DNA from: Hydractinia symbiolongicarpus
Lineage: Eukaryota; Cnidaria; Hydrozoa; Anthoathecata; Hydractiniidae
Assembly: GCF_029227915.1 (NCBI RefSeq)
Contig: NC_079879.1
Location: 28,154,501-28,218,500 of the forward strand
Reading direction: 5' to 3'
DNA: 64,000 nucleotides
A model generated the notes under the pieces. That model did no database searches and was not told the origin of the DNA. It saw nothing but the letters and a program-made list of their open reading frames with translations. Positions 24,351 to 37,000 of this stretch are shown piece after piece. The position numbers and the translations under genes were made by a program. The stretch's first letter is position 1. Each line of letters begins with the position of its first letter.

Positions 24351-24370
24351 AAGGCGTATTAATATATAGA
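24351..24370 (-). other. Helitron 5' terminus (TC end)
   Basis: On the minus strand the element starts TCTATATATTAATACGCC, with an A immediately outside. The TC start followed by an AT-rich tract is typical of Helitron 5' ends. A short CA dinucleotide run (24340-24351) lies just inside. Confidence 0.75.
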
Positions 24371-25271
24371 TTAAGAAGAACGTTACTTCTTGGAGTCCAG
24401 TTGTCTCATTATCATATTTATAAGGTGAAATTGGTCCCACAGTAACAAATGATTTTTTTATCTACATTTTTAAATAAAGCACTGCCACAGCTCCCAGTTT
24501 AATGGGTGAGTTTCAGCAATCATGTCAAACTAAGAAAAATGTGATTTCTTGGAGTCCAATTGTCTCATTTATCATATTTATAAGGTCAAAGTTTAAAATC
24601 AGTTCAATTAAGTCGCACAGTCAATTGTTTCACAGTTAAAAGCGACGCAACCTAGTAATATCAGAAACATCTCGTAAACAGATGTTGGTACGAATATGTG
24701 ACGCAATCGTTGTAATTCATACGGACTGATACCGTTGGAAAGTCAATGAAATATAGTTTTTGAAACTGTCCCTATTTCTTGAGCGCAAGCTAACGGCTAG
24801 GAATGGTCCCACAGTAAAAAATGATTTTTTTATCTACATTTTCAAATAAAGCGCTACCGGAGCGCCCAGTGTAATCGCTTAGTTCCAGCAATCATGTCAA
24901 ATTAAGAAGAATGTTATTTTTTGGAGTCCAATTATCTCATCATAACATTTATAAGGTCACAGTCCAAAATCAGGTCAATAAAGTACTACAGTCAATTGTT
25001 TCATTGTTAAAAGCGATGAAACCTAGTAATATCAGAAAAATATCGCTAAATGCATGTTGGTACGAATATGTGACGCAACCGTTGTAATTCAAACGAGCTG
25101 ATACCGATAGAAAGTCAATAAAATGTAGTTTTTGAAACTGTCTCTATTACTTCAGCGCGCTAGCGGTTAGGATTGGTCCCACAGCAAAAAATGACTTATA
25201 TATCTAATTTTTTGAATAAAGCAATAATACAGCGTCCAGTGTAATTGCTGAGTTACAGCAATCATTTCATA
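24371..25271 (+). repeat. 901-bp satellite segment: Helitron-free sister copy
   Basis: It starts with the remainder of the interrupted short unit (24371-24433), followed by full units at 24434 and 24806 and the head of the short unit that starts at 25176. From 24558 to 25271 it repeats 21601-22314 at an offset of 2957 bp, i.e. 901 bp once the 2056-bp insert is subtracted. At 25271/25272 the Helitron target is uninterrupted. Confidence 0.9.
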
Positions 25272-28200
25272 TTAAGAAGAACGTTACTTCTTGGAGTCCA
25301 GTTGTCTCATTATCATATTTATAAGGTGAAATTGGTCCCACAGTAACAAATGATTTTTTTATCTACATTTTTAAATAAAGCACTGTCACAGCTCCCAGTT
25401 TAATGGGTGAGTTTCAGCAATCATGTCAAACTAAGAAAAATGTGATTTCTTGGATTCCAATTGTCTCACTTATCACATTTATAAGGTCAAAGTCTAAAAT
25501 TAGTTCAATTAAGTCCCACAGTCAATTGTTTCACAGTTAAAAGCGACACAACCTAGTAATATCTGAAACATCTCGTAAACAGATGTTGGTACGAATATGT
25601 GACGCAATCGTTGTAATTCATACGGACTGATACCGTTAGAAAGTCAATGAAATATAGTTTTTGAAACTGTCTCTATTTCTTGAGCGCGTGCTAACGGCTA
25701 GGATTGGTCCCACAGTAAAAAATGAAATTTTTATCTACATTTTTAAATAAAGCGCTACCACAGCTCCCAGTGTAATCGCTGAGTTCCAGCAATCAAGTCA
25801 AACTAAGAAAAATGTTATTTCTTGGAGTCCAATTGTCTTTTTTATCACATTTATCAGGTCAAAGTCTAAAATCAGTTCAATTAAGTCCCACAGTCAATCG
25901 TTTCACTGTCAAAAGTGATGCAACCTAGTAATATCAGAAACATATCGCTAAATAGATGTTGGTACGATAAGGTGACGCAATCATTGTAATTCATCCTGAC
26001 TGATACCGTTAGAAAGTCAATGAATATAGTTTTTGAAACTGTCTCTATTTCTTTGGCGCGCGCTAACGGCTAGGATTGGTCCCACAGTAAAAAATGACTT
26101 ATTTATCTACATTTTTAAATAAAGCGCTACCAGAGCGCCCGGTGTAATTGCTTAGTTCCAGCAATCATGTCAAATTAAGAAGAATGTTATTTTTTGGAGT
26201 CCAATTGTCTCATTATAACATTAATAAGGTCACAGTTCAAAAGCAGTTCAATAAAGTACTACAGTCAATTGTCTCACTGTTAAAATGAAACCTAGTAATA
26301 TCAGAAAAATATCGCTAAATGCATGTTGGTACGAATATGTGACGCTACCGTTGTAACTCAAACGAGCCGATACCGATAGAAAGTCAATGAAATGTAGTTT
26401 TTGAAGCTGTCTCTATTACTTCAGCGCGCGCTAGCGGTTAGTATTGGTCCACAGTAAAAAATGACTTACTTATCTAATTTTTCGAACAAAGCAATAACAC
26501 AGCGTCCAGTATAATTGCTGAGTTACAGCTATCATTTCATATTAAGAAGAACGTTACTTCTTGGTGTCCAGTTGTCTCATTATCACATTTATAAGGTGAA
26601 ATTGGTCCCACGGTAAAAAATGAAATTTTCATCTACATTTTTAAATAAAGCCCTACCACAGCTCCCAATTTAATCGCTGAGTTCCAGCAATCATGTCAAA
26701 CTAAGAAAAATGTTATTTCTTGGAGTCCAATTGTCTCATTTATCACATTTATAAGGTCAAAATCTAAAATCAGTTCATTTAAGTCCCACAGTCAATTGTT
26801 TCACATTTAAAAGCGACACAACCTAGTAATATCAGAAAAATATCGCTAAATGCATGTTGGTACGAATATGTGACGCAACCGTTGTAATTCAAACGAGCTG
26901 ATACCGATAGAAAGTCAATGAAATGTAGTTTTTGAAACTGTCTCTATTACTTCAGCGCGCTAGCGGTTAGGATTGGTCCCACAGCAAAAAATGACTTATA
27001 TATCTAATTTTTTGAATAAAGCAATAATACAGCGTCCAGTGTAATTGCTGAGTTACAGCAATCATTTCATATTAAGAAGAACGTTACTTCTTGGAGTCCA
27101 GTTGTCTTATTATCACATTTATAAGGTGAAATTGGTCCCACAGTAAAAAATGATTTTTTTATCTACATTTTTAAATAAAGCGCTACCACAGCTCCCAGTG
27201 TAATCGCTGAGTTCCAGCAATCATGTCAAACTAAGAAAAATGTTATTTCTTGGAGTCCAATTGTCTCTTTTATCACATTTATAAGGTGAAAGTCTAAAAT
27301 CAGTTCAATTAAGTCCCACAGTCAATCGTTTCAGTGTTAAAAGCGATGCAACCTAGTAATATCAGAAACATATCGCTAAATAGATGTTGGTACGATAAGG
27401 TGACGCAATCGTTGTAATTCATCCTGACTGATACCGTTAGAAAGTCAATGAATATAGTTTTTGAAACTGTCTCTATTTCTTTGGCGCGTGCTAACGGCTA
27501 GGATTGGTCCCACAGTAAAAAATGACTTATTTATCTACATTTTTAAATAAAGCGCTCCCAAAGCTCCCAGTGTAATCGCTGAGTTCCAGCAATCATGTCA
27601 AACTAAGAAAAATGTTATTTCTTGGAGTCCAATTGTCTCATTTATCACATTTATAAGGTCAAAGTCTAAAATCAGTTCTATTGAGCCCCACAGTCAATCG
27701 TTTCACTGTTAAAAGCGATGAAACCTAATAGAATCAGAAAGATATCGCTAAATGCATGTTGGTACAAATATGTGACACAACCGTCGTAACTCATACGGAC
27801 TGATACCGTTAGAAAGTCAATTAAATGTAGTTTTTGAAGCTGTCTCTATTTTTTGAGCGCGTGCTAACGGATAGGAATGGTCCCATAGTAAAAAATGAAA
27901 TTTTTATCTACATTTTCAAATAAAGCGCTACCAGAGCGCCCAGTGTAATCGCTTAGTTCCAGGACTCATGTGAAATTAAGAAGAATGTTAATTTTTGGTG
28001 TCCAATTGTCTCATAATAACATTTATAAGGTTTCAGTCCAAAATCAGTTCAATAAAGTGCTACAGTCAATTGTTTCATTGTTAAAAGCGATGAAACCTAG
28101 TAATATCAGAAAAATATCGCTAAATGCATGTTGGTACGAACATGTGACGCAACCGTTGTAACTCAAAGGAGCTGATACCAATTGAAAGACAATGAAATGT

Positions 28201-28993
28201 AATTTTTGAACCTGTCTCTATTACTTCAGCGCGCGCTAGCGGTTAGGATTGGTCCCACAGTAAAAAATGACTTATTTATCTAATTTTTTGAATAAAGCAA
28301 TAACACAGCGTCCAGTATAATTGCTGAGTTCCAGCAATCATGTCAAACTAAGAAAAATGTTATTTCTTGGAGTCCAATTGTCTCATTTATCATATTTATA
28401 AGGTCAAAGTTTAAAATCAGTTCAATTAAGTCCCACAGTCAATTGTTTCACAGTTAAAAGCGACGCAACCTAGTAATATCAGAAACATCTCGTAAACAGA
28501 TGTTGGTACGAATATGTGACGCAATCGTTGTAATTCATACGGATTGATACCGTTGGAAAGTCAATGAAATATAGTTTTTGAAACTGTCCCTATTTCTTGA
28601 GCGCAAGCTAACGGCTAGGATTGGGCCCACAGTAAAAAATGATTTTTTTATCTACATTTTCAAATAAAGCGCTACCGGAGCGCACAGTGTAATCGCTTAG
28701 TTCCAGCAATCATGTCAAATTAAGAAGAATGTTATTTTTTGGAGTCCAATTATCTCATCATAACATTTATAAGGTCACAGTCCAAAATCAGGTCAATAAA
28801 GTACTACAGTCAATTGTTTCATTGTTAAAAGCGATGAAACCTAGTAATATCAGAAAAATATCGCTAAATGCATGTTGGTACGAATATGTGACGCAACCGT
28901 TGTAATTCAAACGAGCTGATACCGATAGAAAGTCAATAAAATGTAGTTTTTGAAACTGTCTCTATTACTTCAGCGCGCTAGCGGTTAGGATTG
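25176..28993 (+). repeat. 3818-bp higher-order repeat, copy 1
   Basis: Twelve units start at 25176 (short), 25335, 25707, 26079, 26447 (short), 26605, 26976 (short), 27135, 27507, 27880, 28252 and 28624. They are repeated from 28994 at an offset of about 3818 bp. Short units make up three of the twelve, a higher share than elsewhere. The unit at 28252 is chimeric: its head is of the short type (GAATAAAGCAATAACACAGC), but it then continues as an ordinary full unit. Confidence 0.88.
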
Positions 28994-30489
28994 GTCCCAC
29001 AGCAAAAAATGACTTATATATCTAATTTTTTGAATAAAGCAATAATATAGCGTCCAGTGTAATTGCTGAGTTACAGCAATCATTTCATATTAAGAAGAAC
29101 GTTACTTCTTGGAGTCCAGTTGTCTCATTATCATATTTATAAGGTGAAATTGGTCCCACAGTAACAAATGATTTTTTTATCTACATTTTTAAATAAAGCA
29201 CTACCACAGCTCCCAGTTTAATGGGTGAGTTTCAGCAATCATGTCAAACTAAGAAAAATGTGATTTCTTGGATTCCAATTGTCTCACTTATCACATTTAT
29301 AAGGTCAAAGTCTAAAATTAGTTCAATTAAGTCCCACAGTCAATTGTTTCACAGTTAAAAGCGACACAACCTAGTAATATCTGAAACATCTCGTAAACAG
29401 ATGTTGGTACGAATATGTGACGCAATCGTTTAAATTCATACGGACTGATACCGTTAGAAAGTCAATGAAATATAGTTTTTGAAACTGTCTCTATTTCTTG
29501 AGCGCGTGCTAACGGCTAGGATTGGTCCCACAGTAAAAAATGAAATTTTTATCTACATTTTTAAATAAAGCGCTACCACAGCTCCCAGTGTAATCGCTGA
29601 GTTCCAGCAATCATGTCAAACTAAGAAAAATGTTATTTCTTGGAGTCCAATTGTCTTTTTTATCACATTTATCAGGTCAAAGTCTAAAATCAGTTCAATT
29701 AAGTCCCACAGTCAATCGTTTCACTGTTAAAAGTGATGCAACCTAGTAATATCAGAAACATATCGCTAAATAGATGTTGGTACGATAAGGTGACGCAATC
29801 GTTGTAATTCATCCTGACTGATACCGTTAGAAAGTCAATGAATATAGTTTTTGAAACTGTCTCTATTTCTTTGGCGCGCGCTAACGGCTAGGATTGGTCC
29901 CACAGTAAAAAATGACTTATTTATCTACATTTTTAAATAAAGCGCTACCAGAGCGCCCGGTGTAATTGCTTAGTTCCAGCAATCATGTCAAATTAAGAAG
30001 AATGTTATTTTTTGGAGTCCAATTGTCTCATTATAACATTAATAAGGTCACAGTTCAAAAGCAGTTCAATAAAGTACTACAGTCAATTGTCTCACTGTTA
30101 AAATGAAACCTAGTAATATCAGAAAAATATCGCTAAATGCATGTTGGTACGAATATGTGACGCTACCGTTGTAACTCAAACGAGCTGATACCGATAGAAA
30201 GTCAATGAAATGTAGTTTTTGAAGCTGTCTCTATTACTTCAGCGCGCGCTAGCGGTTAGTATTGGTCCCACAGTAAAAAATGACTTACTTATCTAATTTT
30301 TCGAACAAAGCAATAACACAGCGTCCAGTATAATTGCTGAGTTACAGCTATCATTTCATATTAAGAAGAACGTTACTTCTTGGTGTCCAGTTGTCTCATT
30401 ATCACATTTATAAGGTGAAATTGGTCCCACGGTAAAAAATGAAATTTTCATCTACATTTTTAAATAAATCCCTACCACAGCTCCCAGTT
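28994..30489 (+). repeat. 3818-bp higher-order repeat, copy 2 (truncated by a nested duplication)
   Basis: Units start at 28994 (short), 29153, 29525, 29897, 30265 (short) and 30424, in the same order and with the same 368-bp variant as copy 1 (26079-26446 versus 29897-30264). The two copies are near-identical by eye, differing for example at TTGTAATTC/TTTAAATTC near 29430. Agreement continues to about 31350, after which a 1274-bp local duplication changes the order. Confidence 0.87.
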
Positions 30490-33110
30490 TAATCGCTGAG
30501 TTCCAGCAATCATGTCAAACTAAGAAAAATGTTATTTCTTGGAGTCCAATTGTCTCATTTATCACATTTATAAGGTCAAAATCTAAAATCAGTTCATTTA
30601 AGTCCCACAGTCAATTGTTTCACATTTAAAAGCGACACAACCTAGTAATATCAGAAAAATATCGCTAAATGCATGTTGGTACGAATATGTGACGCAACCG
30701 TTGTAATTCAAACGAGCTGATACCGATAGAAAGTCAATGAAATGTAGTTTTTGAAACTGTCTCTATTACTTCAGCGCGCTAGCGGTTAGGATTGGTCCCA
30801 CAGCAAAAAATGACTTATATATCTAATTTTTTGAATATAGCAATAATACAGCGTCCAGTGTAATTGCTGAGTTACAGCAATCATTTCATATTAAGAAGAA
30901 CGTTACTTCTTGGAGTCCAGTTGTCTTATTATCACATTTATAAGGTGAAATTGGTCCCACAGTAAAAAATGATTTTTTTATCTACATTTTTAAATAAAGC
31001 ACTACCACAGCTCCCAGTTTAATGGGTGAGTTTCAGCAATCATGTCAAACTAAGAAAAATGTGATTTCTTGGAGTCCAATTGTCTCACTTATCACATTTA
31101 TAAGGTCAAAGTCTAAAATTAGTTCAATTAAGTCCCACAGTCAATTGTTTCACAGTTAAAAGCGACACAACCTAGTAATATCAGAAACATCTCGTAAACA
31201 GATGTTGGTACGAATATGTGACGCAATCGTTGCAATTCATACGGACTGATACCGTTAGAAAGTCACTGAAATATAGTTTTTGAAACTGTCTCTATTTCTT
31301 GAGCGCGTGCTAACGGCTAGGATTGGTCCCACAGTAAAAAATGAAATTTTTATCTACATTTTTAAATAAAGCGCTACCACAGCTCCCAGTGTAATCGCTG
31401 AGTTCCAGCAATCATGTCAAACTAAGAAAAATGTTATTTCTTGGAGTCCAATTGTCTCTTTTATCACATTTAGAAGGTCAAAGTCCAAAATCAGTTCAAT
31501 AAAGTCCCACAGTCAATCGTTTCACTGTTAAAAGCGGTGAAACCTAATAATATCAGAAAAATATTGCTAAATGCATGTCGGTACGAATATGTGACGCAAC
31601 CGTTGTATCTCAAACGGACTGATACCGTTAGAAAGTCAATGAATATAGTTTTTGAAACTGTCTCTATTTCTTTGGCGCGTGCTAACGGCTAGGATTGGTC
31701 CCACAGTAAAAAATGACTTATTTATCTACATTTTTAAATAAAGCGCTCCCAAAGCTCCCAGTGTAATCGCTGAGTTCCAGCAATCATGTCAAACTAAGAA
31801 AAATGTTATTTCTTGGAGTCCAATTGTCTCATTTATCACATTTATAAGGTCAAAATCTAAAATCAGTTCATTTAAGTCCCACAGTCAATTGTTTCACATT
31901 TAAAAGCGACACAACCTAGTAATATCAGAAAAATATCGCTAAATGCATGTTGGTACGAATATGTGACGCAACCGTTGTAATTCAAACGAGCTGATACCGA
32001 TAGAAAGTCAATGAAATGTAGTTTTTGAAACTGTCTCTATTACTTCAGCGCGCTAGCGGTTAGGATTGGTCCCACAGCAAAAAATGACTTATATATCTAA
32101 TTTTTTGAATATAGCAATAATACAGCGTCCAGTGTAATTGCTGAGTTACAGCAATCATTTCATATTAAGAAGAACGTTACTTCTTGGAGTCCAGTTGTCT
32201 TATTATCACATTTATAAGGTGAAATTGGTCCCACAGTAAAAAATGATTTTTTTATCTACATTTTTAAATAAAGCACTACCACAGCTCCCAGTTTAATGGG
32301 TGAGTTTCAGCAATCATGTCAAACTAAGAAAAATGTGATTTCTTGGAGTCCAATTGTCTCACTTATCACATTTATAAGGTCAAAGTCTAAAATTAGTTCA
32401 ATTAAGTCCCACAGTCAATTGTTTCACAGTTAAAAGCGACACAACCTAGTAATATCAGAAACATCTCGTAAACAGATGTTGGTACGAATATGTGACGCAA
32501 TCGTTGCAATTCATACGGACTGATACCGTTAGAAAGTCACTGAAATATAGTTTTTGAAACTGTCTCTATTTCTTGAGCGCGTGCTAACGGCTAGGATTGG
32601 TCCCACAGTAAAAAATGAAATTTTTATCTACATTTTTAAATAAAGCGCTACCACAGCTCCCAGTGTAATCGCTGAGTTCCAGCAATCATGTCAAACTAAG
32701 AAAAATGTTATTTCTTGGAGTCCAATTGTCTCTTTTATCACATTTAGAAGGTCAAAGTCCAAAATCAGTTCAATAAAGTCCCACAGTCAATCGTTTCACT
32801 GTTAAAAGCGGTGAAACCTAATAATATCAGAAAAATATTGCTAAATGCATGTCGGTACGAATATGTGACGCAACCGTTGTATCTCAAACGGACTGATACC
32901 GTTAGAAAGTCAATGAATATAGTTTTTGAAACTGTCTCTATTTCTTTGGCGCGTGCTAACGGCTAGGATTGGTCCCACAGTAAAAAATGACTTATTTATC
33001 TACATTTTTAAATAAAGCGCTCCCAAAGCTCCCAGTGTAATCGCTGAGTTCCAGCAATCATGTCAAACTAAGAAAAATGTTATTTCTTGAAGTCCAATTG
33101 TCTCATTTAT
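30490..33110 (+). repeat. 1274-bp tandem duplication
   Basis: Unit starts 30795, 30954, 31326 and 31698 recur at 32069, 32228, 32600 and 32972, each 1274 bp later. The copies share private variants such as GAATATAGCAATAAT (near 30833 and 32107) and TGCAATTCATACGG (near 31231 and 32505), so this duplication is recent. The left edge is near 30490 and similarity ends near 33110. Confidence 0.87.
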
Positions 33111-34089
33111 CACATTTGTAAGGTCAAAGTCTAAAATTAGTTCTATTGAGCCCCACAGTCAATTGTTTCTCAGTTAAAAGCGACTCAACCTAGTAATATC
33201 AGAAAAATATCGCTAAATGCATGTTGGTACCATTATGTGACGCAACCGTTGTAACTCAAACGAGCTGATTCCGATAGAAAGTCAATGGAATGTAGTTTTT
33301 GAAACTGTCTCTATTTCTTCAGCACGCGCTAGCGGTTAGGATTGGTCCCACAGTACAAAATGATTTATTTATCTAATTTTTTGAATAAAGCAATAACACA
33401 GCGGCCAGTATAATTGCTGAGTTACAACAATCATTTCATATTAAGAAGAACGTTACTTCTTGGGGTCCAGTTGTCTCATTATAACATTTAAAAGGTCAAA
33501 GTCCAAAATCAGCGCAATAAAGTCCCACAGTCAATCGTTTCACTGTTAAAAGCGATGAAACCTAATAGTATCAGAAAGATATCGCCAAATGCATGTTGGG
33601 ACGAATATGTGACGCAACCGTCGTAACTCACACGGACTGATACCGTTGGAAAGTCAATTAAATGTAGTTTTTGAAGCTGTCTCTATTTCTTGAGCGCGTA
33701 CTAACGGCTAGGATTGGTCCCACAGTAAAAAATGAAATTTTTATCTACATTTTTAAATAAAGCGCTACCAAAGTTCCCAGTGTAATCGCTGAGTTCCAGC
33801 AATCATGTCAAACTAAGAAAAATGTTATTTCTTGGAGTCCAATTGTCTCTTTTATCACATTTAGAAGGTCAAAGTCCAAAATCAGTTCAATAAAGTCCCA
33901 CAGTCAATCGTTTCACTGTTAAAAGCGGTGAAACCTAATAATATCAGAAAAATATTGCTAAATGCATGTCGGTACGAATATGTGACGCAACTGTTGTATC
34001 TCAAACGGACTGATACCGTTAGAAAGTTAATGTAATATAGTCTTTGAAATTGTCTCAAATTCTTTAGCGCCTGCTAACGGCTAGGATTG
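33111..34089 (+). repeat. Mixed satellite units
   Basis: Units start at 33345 and 33717. The first has the GAATAAAGCAATAACACAGCG head but is full length, showing the undeleted relative of the short units. The part after about 33495 matches 15030-15250 and 52430-52650 (shared AAATCAGCGCAATAAAG). Confidence 0.85.
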
Positions 34090-37000
34090 GTCCCACAGTA
34101 AAAAATGACTTATTTATCTAAATATTTAAATGAAGGGCTACCACAGCGCCCAGTGTAATCGCTGAATTCCAGCAATCTCGTCAAATTAAGAAGAATGTTA
34201 TTTCTTGGAGTTCAACTGTCTCATTTATCACATTTATAAGGTCAAAATCCAAAATCTGTTCAATTAAGTCCCACAGTCAATTGTTTCACAGTTAAAAGCG
34301 ACGCAACCTAGCAATATCATAAACATATCGCTAAATGCATATTGGTACGAATATGTGACGCAACCGTCGTAACTCACACGGACTGATACCGTTAGAAAGT
34401 CAATTAAATGTAGTTTTTGAAGCTTTCTCTATTTCTTGAGCGCGTGCCAACGGCTAGGATTGGTCCCACAGTAAAAAATGAAATTTTTAACTACATTTTT
34501 AAATAAAGCGCTACCAAAGCTCTCAGTGTAATCGCCGAGTTCCAGAAGTCATGTCAAACTAAGAAAAATGTTATTTCTTGGAGACCAATTGTCTGTTTTG
34601 TGACATTAATAAGGACAAAGTCCAAAATCAGTTCAATAAAGTCCCACAGTCAATCGTTTCACTGTTAAAAGCGATGAAACCTAATAATATCAGAAAAATA
34701 TCGCTAAATGCATGTTGGTACGAATATGTGACGCAACAGTCGTAACTCACACGGACTGATACCGTTAGAAAATCAATTAAATGTAGTTTTTGAAGCTCTC
34801 TCTATTTCTTGAGCGCGTGCTAACGGCTAGGATTGGTCCCAAAGTAAAAATGAAATTTTTATCTACATTTTTAAATAAAGCGCTACCAAAGCTCCCAGTG
34901 TAATCGCTGAGTTCCACGAATCATGTCAAACTAAGAAAAATGTTATTTCTTGGAGTCAAATTGTCTCTTTTATCACATCTATAACGTCAAAGTCCAAAAT
35001 CAGTTCAATAAAGTCCCACAGTCAATCGTTTCACTGTTAAAAGCGATGAAACCTAATAATATCAGAAAAATATCGCTAAATGCATGTTGGTACGAATATG
35101 TGACGCAACAGTCGTAACTCACACGGACTGATACCGTTAGAAAGTCAATTAAATGTAGTTTTTGAAGCTTTCTCTATTTCTTGAGCGCGTGCCAACGGCT
35201 AGGATTGGTCCCACAGTAAAAAATGAAATTTTTAACTACATTTTTAAATAAAGCGCTACCAAAGCTCTCAGTGTAATCGCCGAGTTCCAGAAGTCATGTC
35301 AAACTAAGAAAAATGTTATTTCTTGGAGACCAATTGTCTGTTTTGTGACATTAATAAGGACAAAGTCCAAAATCAGTTCAATAAAGTCCCACAGTCAATC
35401 GTTTCACTGTTAAAAGCGATGAAACCTAATAATATCAGAAAAATATCGCTAAATGCATGTTGGTACGAATATGTGACGCAACAGTCGTAACTCACACGGA
35501 CTGATACCGTTAGAAAATCAATTAAATGTAGTTTTTGAAGCTCTCTCTATTTCTTGAGCGCGTGCTAACGGCTAGGATTGGTCCCAAAGTAAAAATGAAA
35601 TTTTTATCTACATTTTTAAATAAAGCGCTACCAAAGCTCCCAGTGTAATCGCTGAGTTCCACGAATCATGTCAAACTAAGAAAAATGTTATTTCTTGGAG
35701 TCAAATTGTCTCTTTTATCACATCTATAACGTCAAAGTCCAAAATCAGTTCAATAAAGTCCCACAGTCAATCGTTTCACTGTTAAAAGCGATGAAACCTA
35801 ATAATATCAGAAAAATATCGCTAAATGCATGTTGGTACGAATATGTGACGCAACAGTCGTAACTCACACGGACTGATACCGTTAGAAAATCAATTAAATG
35901 TAGTTTTTGAAGCTGTCTCTATTTCTTGAGCGCGTGCTAACGGCTAGGATTGGTCCCACAGTAAAAATGAAATTTTTATCTACATTTTTAAATAAAGCGC
36001 TACCAAAGCTCCCAGTGTAATCGCTGAGTTCCAGGAATCATGTCAAACTAAGAAAAATGTTATTTCTTGGAGTCAAATTGTCTCTTTTATCACATTTATA
36101 ACGTCAAAGTCCAAAATCACTTCAATAAAGTCCCACAGTCAATCGTTTCACTGTTAAAAGCGATGAAACCTAATAATATCAGAAAAATAATGCTAAATAC
36201 ATGTTGGTACGAATATGTGACGCAACCGTCGTAACTCACACGGACTGATACCGTTAGAAAGTCAATTAAATGTAGTTTTTGAAACTATCTGTATTTTTGG
36301 AGCGCGTGCTAACGGCTAGGATTGGTCCCACAGTAAAGTGTGAATTTTTTATCTACATTTTCAAATAAAGCGCTACCAGAGCGCCCAGTGTAATCGCTTA
36401 GTTGCAGCAATCATGTCAAATTAAGAAGAATGTTATTTCTTGGAGTCCAACTGTCTCATTTATCACATTTATAAGGTCAAAATCCAACATCTGTTCAATT
36501 AAGTTCCACAGTCAATTGTTTCACAGTTAAAAGCGACGCAACCTAGTAACATCATAAAGATATCGCTAAATGCATGTTGGTACGAATATGTGACGCAACC
36601 GTCGTAACTCACGCGGACTGATACCGTTAAAAAATCAATTAAATGTAGTTTTTGAAGCTGTCTCTATTTCTTTAGCGCGTGCTAACGGCTAGAATTGGTC
36701 CCACAGTAAAAATGAAATTTTTATCTACATTTTTAAATAAAGCGCTACCAAAGCTCCCAGTGTAATCCCTGAGTTCCAGCAATCATGTCACACTAAGAAA
36801 AATGTAATTTCCAGGAGTCCAATTGTCTCTTTTATCACATTTGTAAGGTCAAAGTCCAAAATCAGTTCAATAAAGTCCCACAGTCAATCGTTTCACTGTT
36901 AAAAGCGATGAAACCTAATAATATCAGAAAAGTATCGCTAAATGCATCTTGGTAGGAATATGTGCTGCAACCGTCGTAACTCACACGGACTGATACCGTT

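Larger units (their letters stand above)
22315..24370 (-). mobile_element. Helitron-like transposon (non-autonomous, 2056 bp)
   Basis: This is the only non-satellite DNA in the window. Read on the minus strand it begins TCTATATATTAATACGCC (24370 leftward) and ends CACGGGTATTCAGCTAG (at 22315), the 5'-TC...CTAG-3' termini of Helitrons. It sits between A and T with no target-site duplication: joining 22314 to 24371 restores CATTTCATATTAAGAAG, which occurs uninterrupted in sister units (e.g. about 25263-25279). Helitrons are known to move by rolling-circle replication using a Rep-helicase. No Rep or helicase coding sequence is visible, and the longest frames are 83 and 91 codons, so I infer a non-autonomous copy mobilised in trans. 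The interior is AT-rich with poly-A/T runs. A DNA transposon with a TA duplication was considered, but the bases beside the right edge are GA, not TA. Confidence 0.83.

Noticed and set aside
24340-24351. CA dinucleotide run as a microsatellite locus
   Set aside because: Only about six repeats; too short to be meaningful beyond marking the Helitron's subterminal region.
22315-24370. LTR retrotransposon or solo LTR
   Set aside because: No TG...CA ends, no 4-6 bp target duplication, no primer-binding site or polypurine tract in place.
22312-24372. Insertion as a Tc1/mariner-like element with a TA duplication
   Set aside because: The left flank ends in TA, but the bases beside the right flank are GA. 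There are no terminal inverted repeats, and the exact empty site is restored without removing a duplicated TA.
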